Shown piece by piece: positions 1 through 6,298 of a stretch of DNA of 6,353 nucleotides. The position numbers were made by a program, and so were the translations under genes. Origin of the DNA: Streptococcaceae bacterium AM104-57 (GTDB lineage Bacteria > Bacillota > Bacilli > Lactobacillales > Streptococcaceae); the NCBI GenBank assembly GCA_027659245.1, contig JAQDPW010000044.1, forward strand, positions 1-6,353. Direction: 5' to 3'. The notes below the pieces were generated by a model. The model did no database searches, was not told the DNA's origin, and was given only the letters and a program-made list of their open reading frames with translations. Numbering within the stretch: position 1 is the first letter of the stretch; each line of letters starts with the position of its first letter.

Positions 1-161
1 ACTTGATTCATAATTCATAGTTTTATTGTATCATATTTTGTTTCGCAGGAAGTCTAATATAAAACTTTTCGGACAAAATATTTCCCAAATTGTGTGTTTT
101 TTAGTAAAATAACGATAAAATCCAAAGATTTGCAAACAATTTTTAAAAATCCCCAAAAATA

Positions 162-170
162 TGTTATAAT
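162..170 (+). promoter_or_regulatory. extended -10 promoter of the Mga-like regulator gene
   Basis: A TG-extended consensus -10 is present: TG at 162-163, one base, then TATAAT at 165-170. At 17-bp spacing the -35 position (142-147, TTTAAA) is poor, which is typical of extended -10 promoters. Transcription would start near 176-178, giving a leader of about 65 nt. The surrounding DNA is very AT-rich. A second TATAAT at 211-216 has only TTGTTT at 190-195 (15-bp spacing) in front of it, so I prefer the upstream site. The assignment is inferred from motifs only. Confidence 0.6.
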
Positions 171-243
171 ATGAAAAAAGCCCTGATAATTGTTTTTATC
201 TTTTTTTATTTATAATACATTATATTTTCAAGGAGTATTTTCT

Positions 244-1713
244 ATGAGAGAACTATTATCTCACAAAGAACAGAGACAATTAAAAATTCTAGAATACTTA
301 TTTGAGAACCAAGAATGGATTCATATTGACACCTTGGCTGATATTCTAGATTTGAATGGACGCATCATCAAAAGCGATATCAAAGAAATGCGCGAGCAAC
401 TTTCTTGTTTTGATATTCTATCATCAACCGCTGGTATCAGACTGACGAACGAACACAATTTTGGTATTGAGCGAATTTATAGACACGTTTTGCAAGAGTC
501 TGTTAATTTTCAGGTACTCAGAGCTTTCTTCCTATTAGAAGAACCATTTACTTTCGAGCACCTAGTTCAAACGCTTGACATTTCTCTTCCCTCACTTCGT
601 AAGAAGGTTGCTGAAATCAATCATATTCTACAGTCAAAATATAAATTCAAGCTCAAGGTGACGCCTATTTCGATTATTGGAGACGAAAGAGACATTCGCT
701 TCTTTTTTGCCCAGTATTTCCATGAAGCCTATGGTTTCTTCAAATGGCCATTTCATCTGTCTTCTGAAGATGTAGAGGAATTTGTGACTTTTTTTGTCAA
801 GGTAACAGACTATCCTATCACCTACCAAAATCTGTTTCAGCTGAAGACACAAATTGCAGTCAATCTCCATCGAACAAAGATTTTACCGAGACCTAAAGGG
901 GAAATCGAGTCTGACTCTCTTCGTCCTATTTTTAGTCAACTTTCAAACTTCCAGCAGGAATTGCAATCTCTTGGTGATCATCTTGGAATCACACTCGATT
1001 TTACAACTATTGACCAAATTTTCAGCTCCTATACTCAAGAGGGGATTTTCTTCACGGTAGAGGATTTCCTAGAGGCGCGGAAAGACAATGAGAAAGTCGA
1101 TCACTCCTATCACTCAGCTCGAGATGTCCTAGACAATCTTACCCGACAGTTTGATGTCCACTTTTCAAATACCGATCAATTGATTTGGCACTTGCATAAC
1201 ACTGCATTTCTAGAACGTCAAGAAATCAACTCAGAATCTATCATTTCTCATAATAAATCTTATGTACTGAATAAAATCAAAAACTTCTTCCCAGATTTTT
1301 ATGAAGCAGCTAGTTTTGAAATGATGCGCTATAAGTCTAGCTTGAGACAAAAGGAGCAACTTCACGCTGTTGTTCATCTAGTCTACACTCTTTTTACCCA
1401 CGCAACTGATCTATTTGAACAACTCCTAAAGCACCAAACTAAGGTTCGTGTTCTTGTTTTGAGCGAGTTTGACTTTGCCCATCCTCAGGCTTTGATTTCA
1501 CTTTATCAATTTTACACCTCTAAAAACATCCACTTTGAAACATGGGATAAAGCAACACTCAATGTTGATGAAATCATGGAAGCGGGTTACGATGCCATCA
1601 TTACAGACTTTGATGTTGAAGGATTGGTTCATCCGAAACTCATGAACGTAGGCCGCATGGCTAATCTACAAGTCGTCAATGAACTCAATACTCTTTCCAT
1701 TGGTAAACTTTAA
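244..1713 (+). CDS. Mga/RofA-family stand-alone transcriptional regulator
   Basis: A 489-aa cytoplasmic DNA-binding regulator of the Mga class, the PRD-containing virulence regulators that respond to sugar/PTS status. The ATG at 244 is chosen because AAGGAG (230-235) lies 8 nt upstream; the same frame stays open from a TTG at 190, but that has no ribosome binding site and would add 18 hydrophobic residues unlike the family. Visible architecture: N-terminal winged HTH (about residues 8-65, helix-turn-helix near 26-50), a second HTH around 103-130, the conserved patch IIGDERDIRFFFAQYF (144-159) seen in Mga/MgrA/RofA relatives, PRD-like helical region (about 170-390) with WHLHNTA at 315-321, and a C-terminal EIIB-like alpha/beta domain (about 400-460; VRVLVLSEFD at 401, YDAIITDF at 449). 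Length fits the family (about 490-530 aa). It resembles pneumococcal MgrA, but I cannot assign orthology, so no symbol is given. Its targets are unknown; the co-oriented surface pullulanase gene downstream is a candidate. Confidence 0.9.
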   Translation: MRELLSHKEQRQLKILEYLFENQEWIHIDTLADILDLNGRIIKSDIKEMREQLSCFDILSSTAGIRLTNEHNFGIERIYRHVLQESVNFQVLRAFFLLEEPFTFEHLVQTLDISLPSLRKKVAEINHILQSKYKFKLKVTPISIIGDERDIRFFFAQYFHEAYGFFKWPFHLSSEDVEEFVTFFVKVTDYPITYQNLFQLKTQIAVNLHRTKILPRPKGEIESDSLRPIFSQLSNFQQELQSLGDHLGITLDFTTIDQIFSSYTQEGIFFTVEDFLEARKDNEKVDHSYHSARDVLDNLTRQFDVHFSNTDQLIWHLHNTAFLERQEINSESIISHNKSYVLNKIKNFFPDFYEAASFEMMRYKSSLRQKEQLHAVVHLVYTLFTHATDLFEQLLKHQTKVRVLVLSEFDFAHPQALISLYQFYTSKNIHFETWDKATLNVDEIMEAGYDAIITDFDVEGLVHPKLMNVGRMANLQVVNELNTLSIGKL

Positions 1714-1758
1714 AAAAGCCTCTGTTTTATGACCAAGTAAGCAGACTACAACAGATAC

Positions 1759-1803
1759 AAACGCATAATATCAGGCATCTTAAAAACTTGATATTATGCG
1801 TTT
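1759..1803 (+). terminator. Rho-independent terminator of the regulator gene
   Basis: AAACGCATAATATCA (1759-1773) pairs perfectly with TGATATTATGCGTTT (1789-1803), a 15-bp stem that G1774-U1788 and G1775-C1787 could extend. The T run at 1801-1805 overlaps the end of the stem. It lies about 45 nt after the regulator stop, so the regulator transcript should end here and spuA should be transcribed separately. The ACGCATA-type stem is one I recall as a common terminator-like repeat in mitis-group streptococci. Confidence 0.85.
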
Positions 1804-1832
1804 TTGCTTTCAAAAGTGTAGGGGAATGAAAT

Positions 1833-1888
1833 ATAGTGGATTGAACTTAGAGTAGTACACTATGGATTCTAAAACATTGTTAGAAATT
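1833..1888. repeat. intergenic repeat unit, copy 1 (short form)
   Basis: A 56-bp unit starting ATAGTGGATTGAA and ending TTAGAAATT, directly abutting copy 2. It contains AGTACACTA and an inverted repeat TTCTAA (1868-1873) / TTAGAA (1880-1885). It shares the TAGTGGATTGAA ... AGTACAC ... TAGAAATT framework with the two copies downstream, but lacks the AT-rich 47-bp tail that follows them. No coding potential is visible. The family is not identified with confidence. Confidence 0.7.
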
Positions 1889-1992
1889 ATAGTGGATTGA
1901 ATCTAGAACAGTACACTACAACTGCTAAAAATATTTCTAGAAATTAATTTGACTTTCCTAATTTCTTTATTCTTATCTTATTTTAATCCTTT
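1889..1992. repeat. intergenic repeat unit, copy 2 (long form, about 104 bp)
   Basis: It opens with ATAGTGGATTGAA, continues with a CTAGAACAGTACACTA segment, then TCTAGAAATT (1936-1945) and a T-rich tail to 1992, where copy 3 starts. TAGTG (1890-1894) and CACTA (1914-1918) form an imperfect palindrome. The tail resembles that of copy 3 only loosely. The unit length is close to the roughly 107 bp described for the pneumococcal RUP element, but I cannot confirm that identity by reading alone. Confidence 0.65.
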
Positions 1993-2096
1993 GTAGTGGA
2001 TTGAATACAAAACAGTACACCACAAATTCTAAAAAATTACTAGAAATTGACTTAAGTTCTCTAGTAAATTTGTTGAGATTTTATTTCATTGAACAA
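1993..2096. repeat. intergenic repeat unit, copy 3 (long form, about 104 bp)
   Basis: It begins GTAGTGGATTGAA, keeps ACAGTACACCACA and CTAGAAATT (2040-2048), then a tail GACTTAAGTTCTCTAGTAAA and further T-rich sequence. It is head-to-tail with copy 2. The right boundary is approximate and is set by where similarity to the copy 2 tail fades. A TTG-started open frame crosses this unit and the next element, but it has no ribosome binding site and reads repeat DNA. Confidence 0.6.
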
Positions 2097-2100
2097 TGTG

Positions 2101-2271
2101 TCTGGGACAAAAGTCCTAGCCTCTCAATTGTCTTTGGATTGTCGAGCAAGACGCAGTGGTTGAGTGGGCTCTACTACGCTGATTTCATCAGCTTTTACAG
2201 CCCTACTCAACTGTGCGGAGGTGGGACGACGAAATCGAATTCTAACGAATTACCGATTTCTGTCCCACTCT
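2101..2271. ncRNA. multi-hairpin intergenic element, possible structured RNA or dispersed repeat
   Basis: This is a GC-richer block within AT-rich DNA, made almost entirely of nested inverted repeats. (1) CTGGGAC 2102-2108 pairs with GTCCTAG 2113-2119 (one G-U) around an AAAA loop. (2) CTC/CAAT 2121-2128 pairs with ATTG/GAG 2138-2146. (3) CGCA 2152-2155 with TGCG 2214-2217 encloses GTTGAGTGGGCT 2159-2170, which pairs with AGCCC-T-ACTCAAC 2199-2211; inside it GCTGAT 2178-2183 pairs with ATCAGC 2187-2192. (4) GTGGGAC 2221-2227 with GTCCCAC 2262-2268, GAAATCG 2231-2237 with CGATTTC 2254-2260, and AATTC 2238-2242 with GAATT 2247-2251 form a long hairpin. I recall near-identical blocks between genes of mitis-group genomes, but have no name for them. 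Strand and transcription cannot be decided. The regular structure could equally belong to a mobile repeat folding only as DNA or read-through RNA. Confidence 0.5.
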
Positions 2272-2478
2272 CTAAAAACTTTTTCCTTGATTTGCTAGAA
2301 TATAGCAAGATCTACTGATGAGCTGGTCAATGTCAATGTTTTTACTCAGGCTAGGATATTTCTTCAGTAGACTATCAACAAAAAGGGGCTTTGATTTTAA
2401 TGGAGGATGATTTTTCACATAGTCTGATTTCTCATCTATAAAATTCAAGAAAACGATTGCATAAACTGTTACTCCGTG
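2272..2478 (-). pseudogene. possible 3' remnant of an unidentified gene
   Basis: On the minus strand a frame is open from 2478 down to a TAG stop at 2274-2272, about 68 codons. The downstream part reads like real protein: KKYPSLSKNIDIDQLISRSC, then YILANQGKSF at the end. Composition (Lys, Ile, Asp, Ser, Leu) and codon choice fit a streptococcal gene better than random intergenic DNA. No ATG with a ribosome binding site precedes it, and the frame runs into the spuA promoter before meeting a stop, so it cannot be an intact gene as it stands. The structured element begins directly after its stop codon when read on the minus strand, as expected for an element lying at a gene's 3' end. I do not recognise the family. 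Chance openness of a 200-bp frame remains possible. Confidence 0.3.
2448..2461 (+). promoter_or_regulatory. cre-like operator (CcpA or MalR) overlapping the spuA -35
   Basis: AGAAAACGATTGCA matches the catabolite-responsive element consensus TGWNANCGNTNWCA at 12 of 14 positions; the mismatches are position 1 (A for T) and position 12 (G for W). Its last five bases overlap the -35 hexamer, where bound repressor would block RNA polymerase. CcpA and the maltose regulator MalR are both LacI-family proteins with similar CG-centred operators, so the sequence alone cannot say which one binds. Repression by glucose, or relief by maltodextrin, suits a gene for an alpha-glucan-degrading enzyme. Confidence 0.6.
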
Positions 2479-2485
2479 CTATACT
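2457..2485 (+). promoter_or_regulatory. spuA promoter
   Basis: TTGCAT (2457-2462) and TATACT (2480-2485) are separated by exactly 17 bp, and a TG (2477-2478) one base before the -10 adds an extended -10 element. This is close to the SigA consensus. Transcription would start near 2492, leaving a leader of only about 24 nt with AGGAG at 2504-2508. The short leader leaves no room for a riboswitch or attenuator, so control is likely at initiation. Confidence 0.8.
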
Positions 2486-2515
2486 AATATAGAAATAAAT
2501 GATAGGAGAGTGTCT

Positions 2516-5500
2516 ATGAAAAACACGTCATCTCAACCAGATAAAAAAATGGTTTACAGTATCCGTTCTCTGAAAAACGGAACTGGCTCTGTCCTTATTG
2601 GAGCAAGCTTTATCCTCCTTGCCCTAACAGCACCTTCTGTATCTGCAGCTGAAACTAGTCTTGGCACACAAAAAAATGTAAGCGCTATTAGTGCGAACCC
2701 AGCTACTACAGAAACCAGCCAAGCTGAGGAAAAAACGCCTATTTTGGACCACAAAGATGCAAATGCTTCCCTCGAGTCTAAAACATCTGAACCAGTAGCA
2801 GTTTCTGAAACAACTACAACTGAAGCTACTCCAAACCTTCCAAACAATAAAGACGATAAAACAGAAGTATCAAGTCTAGCCGCTGAGAAAGCTTCGCCAG
2901 CAGACACTGTATCTGAAACACCAATTGAAGACAACTACTTCCGTATCCATGTCAAAAAACTTCCTCAAGAAAACCAAGATTCACAAGGACTTTGGACTTG
3001 GGACGATGTTGAAAAACCATCTGAGAACTGGCCAAATGGCGCCCAGTCCTTCAAGGATGCCAAGAAAGACGACTACGGCTACTACCTAGATGTCAAACTC
3101 AGAAACGAACAAGCCAAGAAAATCAGCTTCCTCATCAACAACACAAAAGGGGACAACCTTACTGGAGACCGTTCGGTAGAGCGTCTCTCACCAAAAATGA
3201 ATGAAGCCTGGCTAGATGAAAGCTATAAAGTACACAACTATCAACCTCAACCAGCAGGAACTATTCGTGTCAACTATTTCCGCACCGATGGCAACTATGA
3301 CAAGAAATCCCTCTGGTACTGGGGAGATGTGAAGACTCCAAGCAATGGTGAATGGCCTGACGGTACAGACTTTACTGCAAGTGGAAAATACGGACGCTAC
3401 ATCGATATTCCGCTCAATGAAGCCGCAAGAGAATTTGGATTTTTACTATTAGATGAAAGTAAGAAAGGCGATGATGTGAAAATCAGAAAAGAAGATTATA
3501 AATTTACTGACCTGAAAAACCATAGTCAAATTTTCCTTAAGGATGATGACGAAACCATCTACACCAACCCTTACTATGTACACGACATCCGTATGACTGG
3601 TGCCCAACATGTAGCTAAATCTCGTATTGAAAGCAGTTTCTCTACCTTGGTTGGGGCTAAAAAAGAAGACATCCTTAAACATTCCAACATCACTGACCAC
3701 CAAGGGAATAAAGTAGCTATCTCCGATGTTACAATCGATGAAGCAGGTAAGAAGGTAACCTACATCGGTGATTTTTCTGACACTCAAAACCCTTACACCG
3801 TTGCCTATGATTCAGACCGTTTTACAACTCGTTCTAGCTGGCGTCTCAAAGACGAGACTTACAGTTACGACGGCCCACTCGGTGCAAATCTTAAAGAAGA
3901 TGGTAAACGTGTTGATCTGACTCTTTGGTCTCCAAGTGCCGATAAGGTTTCAGTTGTCGTCTACGATAAGAAAGATCCTGAAAAAGTGGTCGGAACCGTC
4001 GCTCTTGAAAAAGGAGAAAAAGGAACTTGGAAACAGACCCTGGATGAGAACTCAGGACTTGGTATTAACAACTATACTGGCTACTACTACCACTACCAAA
4101 TCGAGCGCCAAGGCAAGACTGTTCTCGCACTAGATCCTTATGCTAAATCTCTGGCAGCTTGGAACAGCGATCTAGCCAAAACAGATGCTGCCCATAAAGT
4201 TGCTAAAGCTGCTTTTGTAGACCCAGCAAAACTAGGGCCGCAAGACTTGACTTATGGTAAGATTCGCAACTTCAAATCTCGTGAAGATGCTGTTATCTAC
4301 GAGGCTCACGTTCGTGACTTCACTTCAGATCCTGCCATCGCAAAAGATTTGACTAAGCCATTTGGTACTTTTGAAGCCTTTATCGAAAAACTAGACTACC
4401 TCAAAGACTTGGGCGTGACCCATATCCAGCTCCTTCCAGTCTTGTCTTACTATTTTGTCAATGAATTGAAAAACCATGAACGCTTGTCTGACTATGCTTC
4501 AAGCAACAGCAACTACAACTGGGGATATGACCCTCAAAACTACTTCTCCTTGACTGGTATGTACTCAAGCAATCCTAAGGATCCAGAAAAACGTATCGCA
4601 GAATTTAAGAACCTTGTCAACGAAATCCATAAACGTGGCATGGGTGCTATCTTAGACGTAGTTTACAACCATACTGCCAATGTCGATATCTTTGAAGACC
4701 TTGAGCCAAACTACTACCACTTCATGGATGCAGACGGAACACCTCGTACTAGCTTTGGTGGTGGTCGTCTAGGAACAACCCACTACATGTCTAAACGCGT
4801 CATGGTAGACTCTATCAAGTATCTAGTTGAAACCTATAAAGTAGATGGTTTCCGTTTCGATATGATGGGAGATCATGATGCAGCTTCTGTCGAAGAAGCT
4901 TACAAGGCTGCACGCGCCCTCAATCCAAATCTTATCATGTTAGGTGAAGGTTGGAGAACCTATGCTGGTGATGAAAATACGCCTACTAAAGCTGCTGACC
5001 AAGATTGGATGAAACATACCGATACTGTCGCTGTCTTTTCAGATGACATCCGTAACAACCTCAAGTCAGGTTATCCAAACGAAGGTCAACCTGCCTTTAT
5101 CACAGGTGGCAAACGTGATATCAATACCATCTTTAAAAACCTCATTGCTCAGCCAACCAACTTTGAAGCGGACAACCCAGGAGATGTTATTCAGTATATT
5201 GCAGCCCATGATAACTTGACACTCTTTGACATCATTGCCCAGTCTATCAAAAAAGACCCAAGCAAGGCTAAAAACTATGCGGAAATCCATCGTCGCTTAC
5301 GACTTGGAAACCTCATGGTCTTGACAGCTCAAGGAACACCATTTATCCACTCTGGTCAGGAATATGGACGTACCAAACAATTCTTGGATCCAGCCTACAA
5401 AACTCCAGTTTCAGAGGATAAGGTCCCAAATAAATCTCACTTGCTTCGTGATAAGGACGGTAATCCATTTGACTATCCTTACTTCATCCATGACTCTTAC

Positions 5501-6205
5501 GACTCTAGCGATGCTGTCAACAAGTTTGACTGGACCAAGGCAACAGATGGTAAAGCTTTCCCTGAAAATGTCAAGAGCCGTGACTATATGAAAGGTTTGA
5601 TTGCTCTGCGTCAATCAACAGATGCCTTCCGACTCAAGAGTCTTCAGGATATCAAGGAACGTGTCCGCCTCATTACTGTCCCTGGACAAAATGGTGTTGA
5701 AAAAGAAGACGTGGTCATCGGCTACCAAATTACTGCTCCAAATGGAGATGTCTACGCAGTCTTTGTCAATGCAGATGAAAAGGCTCGTGAATTTGCTCTA
5801 GGATCTGAATTTGCCCACCTCAGAAATGCTGAAGTTTTGGCAGATGAAAACCAAGCAGGAGTAGTAGGAATTACCAACCCGAAAGGACTTGAATGGACTG
5901 AAAAAGGCTTGAAATTGAACGCTCTCACTGCTGTGGTTCTCCGCTTGTCTCAAGGTGGTGCCATCGTTGCCCCAGCTGTGGAAGAAAAGCCAGAGTTTGA
6001 TCTTTCTAGCTTGGAAACCGACCAAAGTCAAGCCCAAAACCTAGCTGCAAAACCTAAAACTCAAGAAACTGTTGTAGAGACTCTGTCTCAAAAAGTCCTG
6101 CCAAACACAGGTACTGAAAAACAATCTACTCTTGTTCTTGCAGGAATTGGTCTCCTCACTTTCCTAGGACTTGGTAGCCTCCTCAAGTCAAGAAAGGAAC
6201 AATAA
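2516..6205 (+). CDS. spuA: cell-wall-anchored type I pullulanase (alkaline amylopullulanase)
   Basis: A 1229-aa surface enzyme that hydrolyses alpha-1,6 branches of pullulan, glycogen and starch-derived dextrins. The ATG at 2516 has AGGAG (2504-2508) 7 nt upstream; the in-frame GTG at 2510 nearly touches that site and is rejected. Order of parts: YSIRK-type signal peptide with YSIRSLKNGTGSVLIGA at 14-30 and likely cleavage after VSA (42-44); Ser/Thr/Glu/Ala-rich linker (about 46-137); two tandem CBM41 modules (about 139-240 and 249-355) with paired aromatics W160/W162/W172 and W267/W269/W280; pullulanase N-terminal domain (about 355-440); CBM48 (about 450-550); GH13 barrel (about 590-1030) with YNWGYDP (667-673), DVVYNHT (714-720), GFRFD with nucleophile D782, LGEGW with acid/base E811, and AHDN with D899; C-terminal beta domain to about 1145; LPNTG sortase signal (1195-1199), hydrophobic segment (about 1204-1223) and KSRKEQ tail. 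All catalytic residues are present. Pneumococcal SpuA is about 1280 aa as I recall; most of the difference lies in the linkers. Confidence 0.96.
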   Translation: MKNTSSQPDKKMVYSIRSLKNGTGSVLIGASFILLALTAPSVSAAETSLGTQKNVSAISANPATTETSQAEEKTPILDHKDANASLESKTSEPVAVSETTTTEATPNLPNNKDDKTEVSSLAAEKASPADTVSETPIEDNYFRIHVKKLPQENQDSQGLWTWDDVEKPSENWPNGAQSFKDAKKDDYGYYLDVKLRNEQAKKISFLINNTKGDNLTGDRSVERLSPKMNEAWLDESYKVHNYQPQPAGTIRVNYFRTDGNYDKKSLWYWGDVKTPSNGEWPDGTDFTASGKYGRYIDIPLNEAAREFGFLLLDESKKGDDVKIRKEDYKFTDLKNHSQIFLKDDDETIYTNPYYVHDIRMTGAQHVAKSRIESSFSTLVGAKKEDILKHSNITDHQGNKVAISDVTIDEAGKKVTYIGDFSDTQNPYTVAYDSDRFTTRSSWRLKDETYSYDGPLGANLKEDGKRVDLTLWSPSADKVSVVVYDKKDPEKVVGTVALEKGEKGTWKQTLDENSGLGINNYTGYYYHYQIERQGKTVLALDPYAKSLAAWNSDLAKTDAAHKVAKAAFVDPAKLGPQDLTYGKIRNFKSREDAVIYEAHVRDFTSDPAIAKDLTKPFGTFEAFIEKLDYLKDLGVTHIQLLPVLSYYFVNELKNHERLSDYASSNSNYNWGYDPQNYFSLTGMYSSNPKDPEKRIAEFKNLVNEIHKRGMGAILDVVYNHTANVDIFEDLEPNYYHFMDADGTPRTSFGGGRLGTTHYMSKRVMVDSIKYLVETYKVDGFRFDMMGDHDAASVEEAYKAARALNPNLIMLGEGWRTYAGDENTPTKAADQDWMKHTDTVAVFSDDIRNNLKSGYPNEGQPAFITGGKRDINTIFKNLIAQPTNFEADNPGDVIQYIAAHDNLTLFDIIAQSIKKDPSKAKNYAEIHRRLRLGNLMVLTAQGTPFIHSGQEYGRTKQFLDPAYKTPVSEDKVPNKSHLLRDKDGNPFDYPYFIHDSYDSSDAVNKFDWTKATDGKAFPENVKSRDYMKGLIALRQSTDAFRLKSLQDIKERVRLITVPGQNGVEKEDVVIGYQITAPNGDVYAVFVNADEKAREFALGSEFAHLRNAEVLADENQAGVVGITNPKGLEWTEKGLKLNALTAVVLRLSQGGAIVAPAVEEKPEFDLSSLETDQSQAQNLAAKPKTQETVVETLSQKVLPNTGTEKQSTLVLAGIGLLTFLGLGSLLKSRKEQ

Positions 6206-6254
6206 AATCAAGGATTCTATAAATCCAGCAACTTGATAGAAAGACATGTAAAAA

Positions 6255-6298
6255 GAGGCTGGGATAAAAGTCTTTAAAATCAGAAAAACGCATATTAT
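6255..6298 (+). repeat. truncated dispersed intergenic repeat after spuA
   Basis: CTGGGATAAAAGTC (6259-6272) matches CTGGGACAAAAGTC in the structured element (2102-2115) at 13 of 14 bases. AAAAACGCATA (6285-6293 and flanking bases) matches the arms of the regulator terminator (1759-1803). In the terminator this sequence continues into a complementary arm; here it breaks off at the IS-like sequence beginning near 6299. It therefore looks like a composite of the same intergenic repeats found upstream of spuA, missing its right part. Confidence 0.5.

Noticed and set aside
30..57. Possible divergent minus-strand promoter (TTAGAC at 57-52, TATGAT at 35-30, 16-bp spacing)
   Set aside because: Both boxes are imperfect, the DNA is very AT-rich and no minus-strand gene start is visible inside the window.
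174..207. Possible attenuator hairpin in the regulator leader (GATAA 185-189 / TTATC 196-200, then seven Ts)
   Set aside because: The stem is only 5 bp and nearly all A-T, too weak to call a terminator despite the T run.
190..243. N-terminal extension of the regulator from TTG at 190
   Set aside because: It has no ribosome binding site, would add 18 hydrophobic residues not typical of Mga proteins, and the ATG at 244 has a well-placed AAGGAG.
1833..2096. CRISPR-like repeat array
   Set aside because: The units are 56-104 bp, abut without uniform spacers and diverge internally, and no cas gene is present.
2292..2308. Hairpin TTGCTA / TAGCAA
   Set aside because: It is a 6-bp stem with no T tail and lies inside the coding-like minus-strand remnant, so chance is a sufficient explanation.
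2001..2318. 105-codon open frame on the plus strand across repeat copy 3 and the structured element
   Set aside because: It starts at TTG with no ribosome binding site and translates repeat and hairpin DNA. Such frames are likely to be annotated as hypothetical proteins wherever the element occurs.
2554..2934. 126-codon minus-strand frame within the spuA N-terminal region
   Set aside because: It lies wholly opposite the signal peptide and Ser/Thr/Ala-rich linker of spuA. Its composition is the antisense shadow of that low-complexity sequence, and it has no start signal.
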